Assembly: GCA_964351395.1 (NCBI GenBank)
Contig: CAYGOF010000007.1
Location: 222,005 to 286,004 of the forward strand
Length of the DNA: 64,000 nt
DNA from: Imperialibacter sp964351395
GTDB taxonomy: Bacteria > Bacteroidota > Bacteroidia > Cytophagales > Cyclobacteriaceae
Direction of reading: 5' to 3'
Below are positions 52,050 through 62,079 of the stretch, in pieces. The notes below the pieces were generated by a model, which saw nothing but the letters and a program-made list of their open reading frames with translations, was not told the origin of the DNA and searched no databases. Every line of letters starts with the position of its first letter. Positions within the stretch are counted from its first letter, which is position 1. The position numbers and the translations under genes were made by a program.

Positions 52050-52083
52050 CAAATGGTTCTTGCCTTCAGGTAAGGACCATTTG
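52050..52083 (+). terminator. Hairpin after the alpha-2-macroglobulin gene
   Basis: CAAATGGTTCTT and AAGGACCATTTG pair at 11 of 12 positions around a short loop, 18 bp past the stop codon. The following T-run is weak (AGTTTCT), so this may be a partial terminator or an RNA-stabilising stem in an operon with pbpC. Confidence 0.5.
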
Positions 52084-52177
52084 AGTTTCTACGGTGGAAA
52101 ACTTTCGACTCCTTAGTAGGGTTGAGGCGTTCGACAATCAATAACTTTAACCAGAGTCTTTATTTCCAATATATCCG

Positions 52178-54562
52178 GTGACTGGCCCTAATTTCACAAA
52201 GCACAAAAGAAGCAAACGCTGGCAACTAGCAGCGCTCGTGGTGTTTCTACCCTTGCTATTTCTACTGCTTTACCCTTTGCCTAGTCCCCTCTTTCCAAAA
52301 AATTACGCCACGCAGTTGCTGTCGTCGGATGATCAGTTACTTGGTGCCCGCATTGCCCCCGACGGACAGTGGCGCTTCCCTCCTGCCGATTCCATACCCA
52401 CGAAATTCGAAACGACTATCCTTCTTTTTGAAGACGAATACTTTTTCCAACATCCGGGGGTCAATCCTGTATCACTGGTAAGGGCAACATGGCAAAACCT
52501 GGCCGCCCGCAAAGTGGTCAGCGGAGGCAGTACGCTTACAATGCAAACGGTACGGATGGCCCTCGAAAACCAGCGCAGGACCTATGCTCAAAAGTTGCTG
52601 GAGCTCTTCCTGTCTTTGAAGCTCGATCTGTTGTACAGCAAAAAGGAGATACTGAACCTCTACGCTTATCATGCACCCTTTGGTGGCAATGTAGTAGGGC
52701 TATCTGCCGCGTCATGGCGGTATTTCGGTCGTCCGCCCCACCAATTGTCATGGTCAGAAACAGCCTCTTTGGCCGTGCTACCTAACAGCCCTTCAGCCGT
52801 CTTTCCAGGAAAAAACGAAGCGCTTTTCCGGGCCAAGCGAAATGCGCTACTGGAAAAGCTCAAAGACCGTGGCTACCTGAGCAACGATGAGTTGTTACTG
52901 GCCAAGGCAGAGCCCTTGCCCGGAAAAGTAAAACCTTTGCCAAACGAAGCCTTCCATTTGCTACAACGGGCAGAAAAAGAAGGGCAGGCAGGTACTACGG
53001 TGCAATCCAGCATCGACTTCAACTTGCAGCGACAGGTGAAAGAAAAAACAGATAGGTACGCAGAACAAATGGCCTACAACGAAGTCCATAATGCTGCCGC
53101 CATTGTCATCGATATTGCCACGGGGGAAACGCTGGCCTATGTAGGGAACTCATTCCCCAACGGAGAGGAATCCAATCACCACGGACAGTTTGTTGACATC
53201 ATCACAGCAAGAAGAAGTCCTGGAAGCCTATTGAAGCCCTTCCTGTACGCAGCGTCGCTCGACGAAGGCTTACTACTCCCAAAGGAGCTCCTGCCTGACA
53301 TCCCCCTTTTCTATCGGGGATTTGCTCCGCAAAACTTTGACAAGAAATACCGCGGTGCTGTGCCCGCCGATGAGGCCTTGGCCAGCAGTCTCAACGTTCC
53401 CTTTGTGTTCTTGCTGAGAGAATACGGCTATGAGAAGTTCCATCAAAAACTTCAGCAAATAGGCATGACCTCGCTCGACAAGCCCGCCAATCACTACGGG
53501 CTTTCCATCATCCTGGGAGGTGCAGAATCGACACTTTGGGAGCTCACTGGCATGTTTGCCGGCATGGCTAGAACACTTAGCAACTATCCCAACAGGCCAT
53601 ATAATCACGGCTATTCTTCACTTGACTACCTGCCTAATACCTACCAGCATCGGGCAATTGATAGCAACAACGAAAGGCTGGAAGCCCATGGCCCGCTCGC
53701 TGCACCATCCATCATGTATGCCTTCCAGGCCATGCAGCAACTGCGGCGACCAGAGGAGATGACGGGTTCAGAAATGTATGGTTCCTACCGACCTATTGCC
53801 TGGAAAACCGGCACCAGCTACGGATTCAAGGACGCCTGGGCCATTGGCCTGAACGACCGGTACGTGGTAGGCGTGTGGACCGGCAATGCCGACGGTGAGG
53901 GCAGGCCAGGCCTCACGGGCATTCGATCCGCTTCACCTCTGATGTTCAGTATTTTTGAACTACTGGATGGCGATGCTGTATTTGATCAGCCTTTTGGAAG
54001 TGCCACTGCCCTCTGTCAAAGCAGTGGTCTGATTGCTGGCGAAAACTGCCCGGTACACGTGAGTATCAACCTGCCCGACTATTTGCAGCAAGGAAAAAAA
54101 TGCAACTACCACCATTTGCTCCACCTCGACCAGCTTCAAACACACCAAGTAAGCAGCACTTGCTATTCGGTGGATCAGATGCGAAGCCAGCCCTGGTTTG
54201 TGCTTCCGGCCGTGCAAGCCTGGTATTACAAGCAATATCATTCGGGCTACCAGGAACCACCACCTTTTTTACCCGCTTGCGAGGGCGCAAACAGTACAGG
54301 TTTTATGGAGCTTATTTATCCTCGGGAGTTTACCAAAGTGTACGTACCCAATGAGCAAGATGGTCAGCCTGGCCTAGCCATTTTTGAGGCAGCACATCGC
54401 AACCAGGCATCCACGATCTTCTGGCACCTCGACGACACCTATGTCGGCTCCACGCAATTGAGTCACCAAATGGGATTACACCCAAAAGCAGGAGCCCACG
54501 TGCTAACACTTGTCGATGAGGCTGGCAACGAGCTAAGTCAGGCATTTGAAGTACTTAATTGA
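52178..54562 (+). CDS. pbpC: Penicillin-binding protein 1C (bifunctional glycosyltransferase/transpeptidase)
   Basis: 794 aa from a GTG start. N-terminal membrane anchor (about 15-40). The glycosyltransferase (GT51) has FEDEYFFQHPGVNP near residue 85 and GGSTLTMQTVRM near 125. The transpeptidase has SxxK in SPGSLLKPF near 350, SxN in SSLNVPF near 405 and KTGTS in WKTGTSYGF near 543. A C-terminal BiPBP_C-type beta domain begins at about 705. It polymerises and perhaps cross-links peptidoglycan. The gene pair with the upstream alpha-2-macroglobulin mirrors the yfhM-pbpC arrangement of many Gram-negatives, supporting a repair/defence role. Confidence 0.94.
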   Translation: MTGPNFTKHKRSKRWQLAALVVFLPLLFLLLYPLPSPLFPKNYATQLLSSDDQLLGARIAPDGQWRFPPADSIPTKFETTILLFEDEYFFQHPGVNPVSLVRATWQNLAARKVVSGGSTLTMQTVRMALENQRRTYAQKLLELFLSLKLDLLYSKKEILNLYAYHAPFGGNVVGLSAASWRYFGRPPHQLSWSETASLAVLPNSPSAVFPGKNEALFRAKRNALLEKLKDRGYLSNDELLLAKAEPLPGKVKPLPNEAFHLLQRAEKEGQAGTTVQSSIDFNLQRQVKEKTDRYAEQMAYNEVHNAAAIVIDIATGETLAYVGNSFPNGEESNHHGQFVDIITARRSPGSLLKPFLYAASLDEGLLLPKELLPDIPLFYRGFAPQNFDKKYRGAVPADEALASSLNVPFVFLLREYGYEKFHQKLQQIGMTSLDKPANHYGLSIILGGAESTLWELTGMFAGMARTLSNYPNRPYNHGYSSLDYLPNTYQHRAIDSNNERLEAHGPLAAPSIMYAFQAMQQLRRPEEMTGSEMYGSYRPIAWKTGTSYGFKDAWAIGLNDRYVVGVWTGNADGEGRPGLTGIRSASPLMFSIFELLDGDAVFDQPFGSATALCQSSGLIAGENCPVHVSINLPDYLQQGKKCNYHHLLHLDQLQTHQVSSTCYSVDQMRSQPWFVLPAVQAWYYKQYHSGYQEPPPFLPACEGANSTGFMELIYPREFTKVYVPNEQDGQPGLAIFEAAHRNQASTIFWHLDDTYVGSTQLSHQMGLHPKAGAHVLTLVDEAGNELSQAFEVLN

Positions 54563-54642
54563 ACCAGCGACTTTGAATTCAATTCAACTTTGCATGGCAC
54601 AAGCCTAATATCTACTTTTAAGTACCAGCAACTGCTAACAGT

Positions 54643-57048
54643 ATGAAAAATCGGACTCTTCTTTTTCTATTATCACTACCCTTTGTTATGGCCGCTTGCC
54701 AATCAGACACTCTCCTTGTGAGCCTGTCAAGCGAGTTGGATAGCGTCGAGTATTTGGAAGGTAAAAAAGAATATCTGGGCAGTCCTTTTGTAACGGCAGG
54801 AGATCGGGTGTATATGGTGGGGCACCAGGATGGTAGTTTCCCTGACCTAGGCTGGCATGTTACAGGCGAAATGGGGGGCATCTGGGACCATCCCATCAAG
54901 CTGATGGACGGATTCAGTATGAATATCAAGGAGGGTGATGGCTCGTGGTGCCTGGACAAAGCGGACCAATTTATCAACTACCCCTTTGCCAATAAACATA
55001 TTTTTAAGAAGGATGAACTTAAAGTAGAGCGGGTTCAGTTTGTGCCTGATGGCATGGAAGGACTGGTGATAGAATTCCTGATTACCAATCTAGGGGCAAA
55101 CGAAAAAACATTGGAGCTTAATTTCACAGGCATGGTCGACCTAAGGCCCGTTTGGTTGGCGGAACGGAAGGGCATCGAAGACGACAGAGATACCCTATTT
55201 CTTCAGGAATTATCAGAAACCTACCTCGGCAAAGACCTCAAAAACGATTGGTATACGGTTTTTGGTACCACGGAAAAAGTGGAACGCTACCTATACAATA
55301 AAAAACCTTGCCCCCAGGAAAGAGCTGGGCTCGGTGCTGATGGCACCTTGGTTTCCACAATAAGCCTACTGCCAGGCGAATCGTATCCTGTGCAGTATTT
55401 TGTGGCCGGCTCTCACAACTCAGCCGAGGAAGCACAAACTACCTATGATCAATTGAAAGGCACGGCCACGGTGATGCTTGCCAACAAAAAAAGTAGGTAC
55501 GAACAGCTTGCGCAGATGTCTGACATCTCTATTCCCGACAAAGACATTGAAACCATGTACCGTTGGGCAAAGTACAACACCGATTGGTTGATCAGAGACG
55601 TCGAAGGCATCGGTAGAGGCTTGTCTGCTGGCTTGCCCGACTACCCCTGGTGGTTTGGCGCCGACAATTGCTACACGTTGCAGGGACTGTTAGCCACTGG
55701 TTCAACGGCCGAGGTGTTTAGCACTATTAATCTGATAGAAAAACTCTCGATGGAGTTGAATGGCAACGGTAGGATCATTCATGAAACCTCTACCAATGGC
55801 GAAACCTACAATGCAGGCAACCTCAATGAAACACCTCAATTCATCTCGCTGCTCTGGACTTTTTACAAGTGGACCGGAAATAAAGAAACACTCGAAAAAT
55901 ACTACCCTGAAGTAAAGAAGGGAATCGCCTGGATAGAGGAACAAGACAAAGATGGCAACGGCTACCCTGACGGTCCAGGTATGATGGAGATTCATGGGCT
56001 GCACAGCGAAATGGTGGATGTAGTGGTATACACACAGCAAGCCTATGAAGCAGCTGCGCAAATGGCCATCGAAATGAATGAACCCCAGCTTGGCGCTGAG
56101 TACCAGAAAAAAGCGGAGTCGCTGAAGAAAAAAATTAACAGCGATTGGTGGGTGGCAACCGCCCAATCCTTTGCCGACTTTCGGTCTACCAAAAGTCAGG
56201 CCCTGGAATTAATTGATGCGGCGATCGTGAGAGCAGATACGATTGGCAAACCCTGGTCTATCAGAGAGCTGGAGCAAACGAAAAAAGAAACACTGAACAA
56301 AAGCGAGTCAGGAACCAGCGGCTATGTCGTGCACCACAACTGGGTGGTGAACACCCCAACAGAAGTGGGATTGGCCGATCCGGCAATCGCTGAAAAAGCA
56401 TTGGAAACAGCACGGCAATACAGGAATCGCTTTGGCATGTATGTAACCGGTATGGACAGAGATGAGAGCTCGGATGCCTCCAGCAAATGGAAGTCGTTTA
56501 GTTATGTGGGGGCTGTGATGACTTTGCCCACAGGCGTGCAGGCCATTTCTGAGGCTCGCTATGGACACCCCGACCAAGCCCTCGGCTACCTAAAAAACTT
56601 ACACAACTCCTTTGGCTACGCCTTGCCTGGCTCCATGTATGAAGTAAGCCCGGATTATGGGATGATTGTGCAGGCATGGAACATTTATGCCGTGGCCGTG
56701 CCCATTGTTAATTACTTTTTTGGGATTCAACCTGAAGCACATCGCAAAACTGTTGTGATCAAACCCGATATGCCCAGTCATTGGACCAACGCCTCCATCG
56801 AAAATGTGCATGTCGGCGACAACTTGATCAGTTTCTCTAAAGAGACAGGCGATGACCTGGAAACAAACTATCACATTACCCAAACAAGTGAAGATTGGAC
56901 CATTAACCTCCTACTACCCGCAAGTAACATCTCAAAACTACTTGTCAACGAGGTGGAAATGGCTATTGCTTCGAACAACGACATGATCACAATTCCTCTA
57001 ACTGCTTCAGACAATCATATAAAAATAACCAAGTCAAGTACGGAATGA
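54643..57048 (+). CDS. Glycogen-debranching/GH63-like lipoprotein glycosidase
   Basis: 801 aa with a lipoprotein signal (VMAACQ). An N-terminal beta-sandwich region (about 40-260) is followed by an (alpha/alpha)6-barrel catalytic region (about 290-710), with family-like motifs YPWWFGADNCYTLQGLL, DKDGNGYPDGPGMMEIHGL and SGYVVHHNW. Acidic residues in these motifs are the likely catalytic pair. A small beta domain ends the protein. It is predicted to trim alpha-linked oligosaccharides at the periplasmic or surface side. Substrate is not readable from the sequence, and no SusCD genes are adjacent. Confidence 0.82.
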   Translation: MKNRTLLFLLSLPFVMAACQSDTLLVSLSSELDSVEYLEGKKEYLGSPFVTAGDRVYMVGHQDGSFPDLGWHVTGEMGGIWDHPIKLMDGFSMNIKEGDGSWCLDKADQFINYPFANKHIFKKDELKVERVQFVPDGMEGLVIEFLITNLGANEKTLELNFTGMVDLRPVWLAERKGIEDDRDTLFLQELSETYLGKDLKNDWYTVFGTTEKVERYLYNKKPCPQERAGLGADGTLVSTISLLPGESYPVQYFVAGSHNSAEEAQTTYDQLKGTATVMLANKKSRYEQLAQMSDISIPDKDIETMYRWAKYNTDWLIRDVEGIGRGLSAGLPDYPWWFGADNCYTLQGLLATGSTAEVFSTINLIEKLSMELNGNGRIIHETSTNGETYNAGNLNETPQFISLLWTFYKWTGNKETLEKYYPEVKKGIAWIEEQDKDGNGYPDGPGMMEIHGLHSEMVDVVVYTQQAYEAAAQMAIEMNEPQLGAEYQKKAESLKKKINSDWWVATAQSFADFRSTKSQALELIDAAIVRADTIGKPWSIRELEQTKKETLNKSESGTSGYVVHHNWVVNTPTEVGLADPAIAEKALETARQYRNRFGMYVTGMDRDESSDASSKWKSFSYVGAVMTLPTGVQAISEARYGHPDQALGYLKNLHNSFGYALPGSMYEVSPDYGMIVQAWNIYAVAVPIVNYFFGIQPEAHRKTVVIKPDMPSHWTNASIENVHVGDNLISFSKETGDDLETNYHITQTSEDWTINLLLPASNISKLLVNEVEMAIASNNDMITIPLTASDNHIKITKSSTE

Positions 57049-57171
57049 TCAAGGGGTCAGAAGTCAGGATTCTTTTTCAGTCATCCAATATCTTTCTATA
57101 TTCGCCGCGGCTTTGACCACTGTATAACTGAAATTTTTCTTTCAATCATTTTTTACACTTAGCAACAGGTA

Positions 57172-57202
57172 TTGTAAAAAGCCTGTTGACACCTTAGATT
57201 TT
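57172..57202 (+). promoter_or_regulatory. Candidate promoter of the 277-aa outer-membrane protein gene
   Basis: TTG at 57172-57174 (-33) and TAGATTTT at 57195-57202 (-7; consensus TAnnTTTG, one mismatch) are separated by 20 bp. Transcription would start a few bases before the ATG at 57214. Confidence 0.35.
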
Positions 57203-57213
57203 CACTATACAAA

Positions 57214-58047
57214 ATGAAGAATTTTATTTGCATTGGTTGCCTCCTGGTTTTGGCCTACCAGGGGTCTGCCCAATCATTTTTGCCTTCCGACCAGGAGAGC
57301 CATAAAGGAAAACTATTTTTCTATTGGGGTTGGAACCGGGCTTGGTATACCAAGTCGGATATAAGCTTCGCTGGAGACAATTATAACTTCACCTTGAAGA
57401 ACGTCTCAGCTGCTGACAGACCCAGTCACTTTGATGCTAATATTTACCTCAACCCCGCCAATGCCACTATTCCACAATACGACTTCCGAATCGGCTATTA
57501 TTTCAAAGACAACTTTAGTCTTTCGTTCGGTTTCGACCATATGAAATATGTGGTGAGGCAATTTCAGACAGTAAAAATTTCGGGGAATATTGCTCAAACT
57601 GGAACAAGCTATGATGGCAGCTACGACAATGATGACGTGATGATCCAGCCAGGATTTCTTTCGTTTGAGCACACCAATGGGCTCAACTACCTCAATTTTG
57701 AACTGCGCCACTTGGACCCCTTGCTGGCATTCAAAAATGTGAAAATCAATATTATTGAAGGTGTAGGTGCGGGTGGTCTTTACCCAAAAACCGATGCCAC
57801 GCTACTCGATTACGATAGAAACGATGAATGGCATTGGTCTGGTTTTGGCTTCGGTGCACTAGTTGGCATCAATGCTGAGTTTTATAGATATTTCTTTATT
57901 CAGTCTGAAGTCAAAGGTGGTTTTATTGATATGCCGGACATTAGGATTACATCTATCCAGACAGATCAGGGAAAGCAAACATTCTTTTTCTCACAATTGA
58001 ATATTGTTTTTGGAGCAAACATTGACCTTTTTACAAGGAAAAAATAG
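57214..58047 (+). CDS. Probable outer-membrane beta-barrel protein
   Basis: 277 aa. Signal peptide ends at about residue 20 (LAYQGSAQ). The mature part is rich in alternating aromatic strands (KGKLFFYWGWNRAWYTKSDI; NFSLSFGFDHMKYVV) and ends with a strand reading FGANIDLFTRKK. This fits a small outer-membrane barrel of Bacteroidota. It is a single gene with its own candidate promoter. No specific function can be given. Confidence 0.75.
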   Translation: MKNFICIGCLLVLAYQGSAQSFLPSDQESHKGKLFFYWGWNRAWYTKSDISFAGDNYNFTLKNVSAADRPSHFDANIYLNPANATIPQYDFRIGYYFKDNFSLSFGFDHMKYVVRQFQTVKISGNIAQTGTSYDGSYDNDDVMIQPGFLSFEHTNGLNYLNFELRHLDPLLAFKNVKINIIEGVGAGGLYPKTDATLLDYDRNDEWHWSGFGFGALVGINAEFYRYFFIQSEVKGGFIDMPDIRITSIQTDQGKQTFFFSQLNIVFGANIDLFTRKK

Positions 58048-58185
58048 CGCGGATCTACATTGACGAGAAGACACATCTGAAGGAAATGCTTTAAGTAAAA
58101 TTTCTTTTTTGTAATTCTCCATGCAACCCCTGTACTTATTCTTACATCTAGGGTCCAAGGTCAATCAAAAAAACTCAAAGTTTTA

Positions 58186-60804
58186 ATGCGGTATTTCTAT
58201 TTGTCACTTCTGCTTTCGACCACCTCGTTGACGTCGCTAGCGCAAAATTCAGGCATCAAAGGCAAAGTACTTGGTGAAAACAACGAAGCGCTTCCTTTTG
58301 CCACTATCTTCATTCGAAACATCAACACCGGCACCACTTCCAACGTGGAAGGTGATTACGAAGTTAGGCTTGCTCCTGGTAAATACGATGTAGTATTCCA
58401 GTACATCGGTTATGAGTCAAATGTCCATTTTTTTGAAGTCACCAGTGGCTTTGAAACCTATAACCTGACACTTGAACCAAGAATCTTTCTTCTGAAAGAA
58501 GTAGAAGTGAGAAGTGGAAAGGAAGACCCTGCCTACACAATCATGCGCAAGGCCATTGGCAAGGCAAGTTTCCATGTCAATCAACTTGATGCCTACGATG
58601 CCAAAGTATATATGAAGGGCTCAGGGCGACTGCTCGACTCTCCCTTTTTTCTGCGAAATAAAATTGCGGAAGAAGGAATTGACAGCACCATGGCATTTAC
58701 GTCAGAATCGGTGAGCGAGCTCCATTACGAACGACCAAACACCTACTCACAAAAGGTTTTGGCTGTTTTTTCACAGGGAGAAGACAACGGCACCGGACCT
58801 GGAGAGTTTCTTACCGCTAGTTTCTACGAACCCAAAGTAACCGATGCTGTCTCACCCCTTTCGCCCAAGGCATTTGCTTACTACAGGTTCACCTACGACG
58901 GCTATTTCAGAGAAGATGGCTATGTGATCAATAAGATTCTTGTGACGCCGAGAAGCAAAGGAGACGATATCTTCGAAGGCACGCTTTACATTGTCGACGA
59001 TCTATGGAGTATTCATAGTCTCGACCTTACGATGTACAAAATGGGCATCAAATTCCAAATCGAGCAACTATACAATCCTATCGACGACAAAGCCTGGCTC
59101 CCTATAAGTCACCAGTTTGTCATCAACGGCTCATTCTTCGGTTTTGATTTCAAGTACGACTACCTTGCTACATTGAGTGAATACAAAATCACATTAAACC
59201 CCGACCTTGATATTCCTGTAACCGTGATCGACGAAAAAGTCGAGAAAGAAAAAGCAGCAGCAGTTAAAGTGAAAACCAAGGGAGAAGAGACTTTTGAAAA
59301 GCTCGCCCAGAACAAAGAAGTTACCCGAAAAGACCTTCGGAAACTGATCAAAGAATATGAAAAGGAGGAAATGGAAGAAGTGGATTTTCCAGAGGTTATC
59401 TCTAATATTTCCACGAAATCCGACTCAACCACAAGCTATACCAACGATTCGGTTTTCTGGACTAACATGAGACCGGTACCACTCACAGCCTACGAAATTC
59501 GTGGCTATACAAAAATAGACAGCCTCGACAAGGCAGAAGAAGCAGAATACAGGGCAGACACAACAAAAACAGGGAAAAACAAAAGAGACAGAAAAGTAAG
59601 AATAACAGACCCCATCCTGGGGAACTCCTACAAATTAGGGGAAAAAAGCCGGTTGACCATCGAGTCGCCGCTAGCAACCATTGGCTTCAATGCCGTGGAA
59701 GGGTTCAACTTCTTTTATGACATCAACTATTCCAAGCGATTTGAGAATGGCAACAGGCTCAAATTTGGCCCGATGCTGCGTTATTCTTTTGCCAGAGAAA
59801 AGCTATTGCCAAAAGGCTATGTCGACTTCCAATATGGTGAAAGTCAAACCAGGGGCATTGCACGATTGGAAGCCGGGAGCTATGTGCAGCAACTCAACGC
59901 TTTGGACCCAATACATCCCTACGTCAACACAGCCTATGCGCTGCTTTTCAAGGAAAGCTATTTGAAGTTGTATGAGAAAGATTTTGCGAGAATTGAAAAT
60001 GAGAAGAAGTTTGGTGATAATTTTTCAACAAAAGCCGGACTGGAATTCGCCCAGCGGAGAAGCCTAACCAACAATTCGGATTATACTACTTTCAAACATC
60101 CGGGAAAAGAATACACGGCCAACAACCCACTTAATGCCGACACAGATGTGACAGCATTTTTTGAGCACCAGGCAATGACTTTCAACATTTCAGGAGAATA
60201 CAAACCCTGGCTGAAATACCGGATGAAGAACGGCTCGAAAGAATTGATCAACAAATCGAGTCCCACTTTTAGGGCTGAGTATCGAAAAGGCATTCCCCTG
60301 GCTTCGAGCGATGTAGATTATGATTTGATAGACATTGGTATTCAGCACCGCTTTGAGTGGGGCATCAGCGCCGACCTTGATATTCGTGTAAATGCGGGCA
60401 AATTCCTAAATACTAACTCGTTGTATTTCCCTGACTTCAAACACTTCCCGGGCAACCAGACCATTTTCGCTACCAACGATCCGGTAGAAAATTTCAGGCT
60501 ACTCGACTATTACTACTATAGCACCAACAATCAATATGTGACGGCTTTTGTCCATAACCAATGGAGAAAATTTGTAATTACCCAATTGCCTTTAATAAGA
60601 ATGCTGGGTATCAAAGAAAACCTGTTTTTAAACTACCTGGGCACGCCCAATTCCAACAATTATACAGAAATTGGCTATGGCCTCGACAATATTTTCAGGG
60701 TGTTTCGTTTGGAGGCCATCGCATCATTTGAAGATGGGGTTTACCAGGACTTCGGGGTAAGAATCGGCATTGCGACTAATTTGGATAATTTGTTTGATTT
60801 TTAG
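58186..60804 (+). CDS. DUF5686 outer-membrane protein with carboxypeptidase-like regulatory domain
   Basis: 872 aa. Signal peptide, then a CarboxypepD_reg-like domain (about 23-105: GIKGKVLGENNEALPFATIF; SNVEGDYEVRLAPGKYDVVF), as in TonB-dependent proteins. A long DUF5686 region (about 110-872) follows with a charged Lys/Glu-rich linker near 355-400 and a predicted barrel C-terminus. No TonB plug or Cys cluster is seen. DUF5686 proteins are common Bacteroidota outer-membrane proteins of unknown role. The last residues (IATNLDNLFDF) end in Phe, as barrels do. Confidence 0.88.
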   Translation: MRYFYLSLLLSTTSLTSLAQNSGIKGKVLGENNEALPFATIFIRNINTGTTSNVEGDYEVRLAPGKYDVVFQYIGYESNVHFFEVTSGFETYNLTLEPRIFLLKEVEVRSGKEDPAYTIMRKAIGKASFHVNQLDAYDAKVYMKGSGRLLDSPFFLRNKIAEEGIDSTMAFTSESVSELHYERPNTYSQKVLAVFSQGEDNGTGPGEFLTASFYEPKVTDAVSPLSPKAFAYYRFTYDGYFREDGYVINKILVTPRSKGDDIFEGTLYIVDDLWSIHSLDLTMYKMGIKFQIEQLYNPIDDKAWLPISHQFVINGSFFGFDFKYDYLATLSEYKITLNPDLDIPVTVIDEKVEKEKAAAVKVKTKGEETFEKLAQNKEVTRKDLRKLIKEYEKEEMEEVDFPEVISNISTKSDSTTSYTNDSVFWTNMRPVPLTAYEIRGYTKIDSLDKAEEAEYRADTTKTGKNKRDRKVRITDPILGNSYKLGEKSRLTIESPLATIGFNAVEGFNFFYDINYSKRFENGNRLKFGPMLRYSFAREKLLPKGYVDFQYGESQTRGIARLEAGSYVQQLNALDPIHPYVNTAYALLFKESYLKLYEKDFARIENEKKFGDNFSTKAGLEFAQRRSLTNNSDYTTFKHPGKEYTANNPLNADTDVTAFFEHQAMTFNISGEYKPWLKYRMKNGSKELINKSSPTFRAEYRKGIPLASSDVDYDLIDIGIQHRFEWGISADLDIRVNAGKFLNTNSLYFPDFKHFPGNQTIFATNDPVENFRLLDYYYYSTNNQYVTAFVHNQWRKFVITQLPLIRMLGIKENLFLNYLGTPNSNNYTEIGYGLDNIFRVFRLEAIASFEDGVYQDFGVRIGIATNLDNLFDF

Positions 60805-60888
60805 GCTTGTTCAACTGGCCCTATAGATAGTAAAATGGATTAACTACTCAATCAAAAGCACTATATTGATAAGTAAAAGCGAGAATTA

Positions 60889-61125
60889 ATGCCAACTATC
60901 TTAAAGATTAAAGGATATAGGTTCTTCTTTTATGCAAACGACCACACGCCTATGCATATTCATGTGGAAAATGGAGAAAGCTCGGCAAAATTTACCCTTG
61001 ACCCTATTGAATTAGTTAAATCAAGAAGGTTCAATGCGAAAGAGATCAACGAGATGCGTAAATTAGTAGTCGAAAATTCAGAACTATTCAAAAAGAACTG
61101 GGATGAGTATTTTAACAAGCTATAA
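60889..61125 (+). CDS. DUF4160 protein
   Basis: 78 aa with the family motif RFFFYANDHTPMHIHV near the start. It overlaps the following DUF2442 gene by 23 bp in another frame. The two families are regularly found as neighbours and have been suggested to form a toxin-antitoxin-like unit (established association, function unproven). Typical full length for the family. Confidence 0.85.
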   Translation: MPTILKIKGYRFFFYANDHTPMHIHVENGESSAKFTLDPIELVKSRRFNAKEINEMRKLVVENSELFKKNWDEYFNKL

Positions 61126-61336
61126 ATCAACCAATGCAACTGATCTTTGGTTTGGCGAATCAAAAATGTTCGTCCGACTTGATGATGGTCGCGAAGTCGC
61201 GATACCACTTGATTGGTTCCCGACCCTACGAGATGCCTCAGAAATGCAGAGAAGCAATTGGAGACTAATTGGAGGAGGAGAAGGAATTCATTGGGAAGAA
61301 CTAGATGAAGATATCCTCGTGGAGGCCTTGCTGTAA
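61103..61336 (+). CDS. DUF2442 protein
   Basis: 77 aa with characteristic segments MFVRLDDGREVAIPLDWFPT and WEELDEDILVEALL. It starts inside the end of the DUF4160 gene, so the two are translated from one message. Full family length and intact. Confidence 0.85.
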   Translation: MSILTSYKSTNATDLWFGESKMFVRLDDGREVAIPLDWFPTLRDASEMQRSNWRLIGGGEGIHWEELDEDILVEALL

Positions 61337-61396
61337 GATAGAATTGAAATCACATAATTGCCGATTCGTTTAAAACAGAAGTAACTTTACATCCAA

Positions 61397-61843
61397 GTGT
61401 CACACCTATTAAACCAAAGCGTCAAGGTCATATCAAGAGTGGCAATATTTGCTGTCTCAATATTGTCTGCGCCATTTGGTTTAAATGCATATGCATCTAC
61501 CAATCAGCAGCCATTATCAGCTGCAAAAACCGAACTACTATCGAAGGTTCACGTTCGCCTGTCCTATTCGTATAGACAAGCACTTGCCTGCTACGATCAA
61601 AGCTTTTCGCTTTCGAATTCAGGTAAAATCAATCTGTTAGCCATTTCCAGAATAGGAGATGTGGCATTCAATACAAAGTTCATCAATGCAGCCAGTCACT
61701 TTCTCGATATAAGAGCGACCCAATTGTTACAATACCGTCGCCTATCACATTTCTCTTCTGATCAGGAAGTCTTCGCCCGTTCCCGAGAAGACCTCCCCCA
61801 CGGCCTCTGCGCCACATTTCCTTATTATTTACTCACTGATTGA
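61397..61843 (+). CDS. Hypothetical secreted protein
   Basis: 148 aa from a GTG start (61397). A plausible signal peptide (VISRVAIFAVSILSAPFGLN) is followed by a sequence with no recognised domain; two Cys residues lie in the mature part. No promoter or paralogue was seen, so this could be a non-coding frame. I keep it because the signal-like N-terminus and gap-filling position favour a gene. Confidence 0.45.
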   Translation: MSHLLNQSVKVISRVAIFAVSILSAPFGLNAYASTNQQPLSAAKTELLSKVHVRLSYSYRQALACYDQSFSLSNSGKINLLAISRIGDVAFNTKFINAASHFLDIRATQLLQYRRLSHFSSDQEVFARSREDLPHGLCATFPYYLLTD

Positions 61844-61875
61844 GCCTTCGTGCCCATTCACTTACTAATAACTTC

Positions 61876-62064
61876 ATGAAGAAGTTCAAAAAATATTTGC
61901 GCACAGCCGGGCTGATGCTGTTCATTTTACTCAGCGGATTTGGTATGGGTATTGACCCGAGTATTTTCAAGCCAAAGCGAATTAAGAACGAGAAAGAAGC
62001 AAAAACAGAGCAGGTAGTTACGAAAGAAGAAGACGATGACACCAGCCTTCAGGAATTGTCGTGA
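61876..62064 (+). CDS. Small membrane protein
   Basis: 62 aa from the ATG at 61876 (the frame is open to 61840, but MKKFKKYLRTAGLMLFILLS is the natural signal/anchor start). One hydrophobic helix (residues 9-25) is followed by a highly charged tail (KNEKEAKTEQVVTKEEDDD). No family recognised. Confidence 0.6.
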   Translation: MKKFKKYLRTAGLMLFILLSGFGMGIDPSIFKPKRIKNEKEAKTEQVVTKEEDDDTSLQELS

Positions 62065-62079
62065 TTCTCTTTCGACCCA

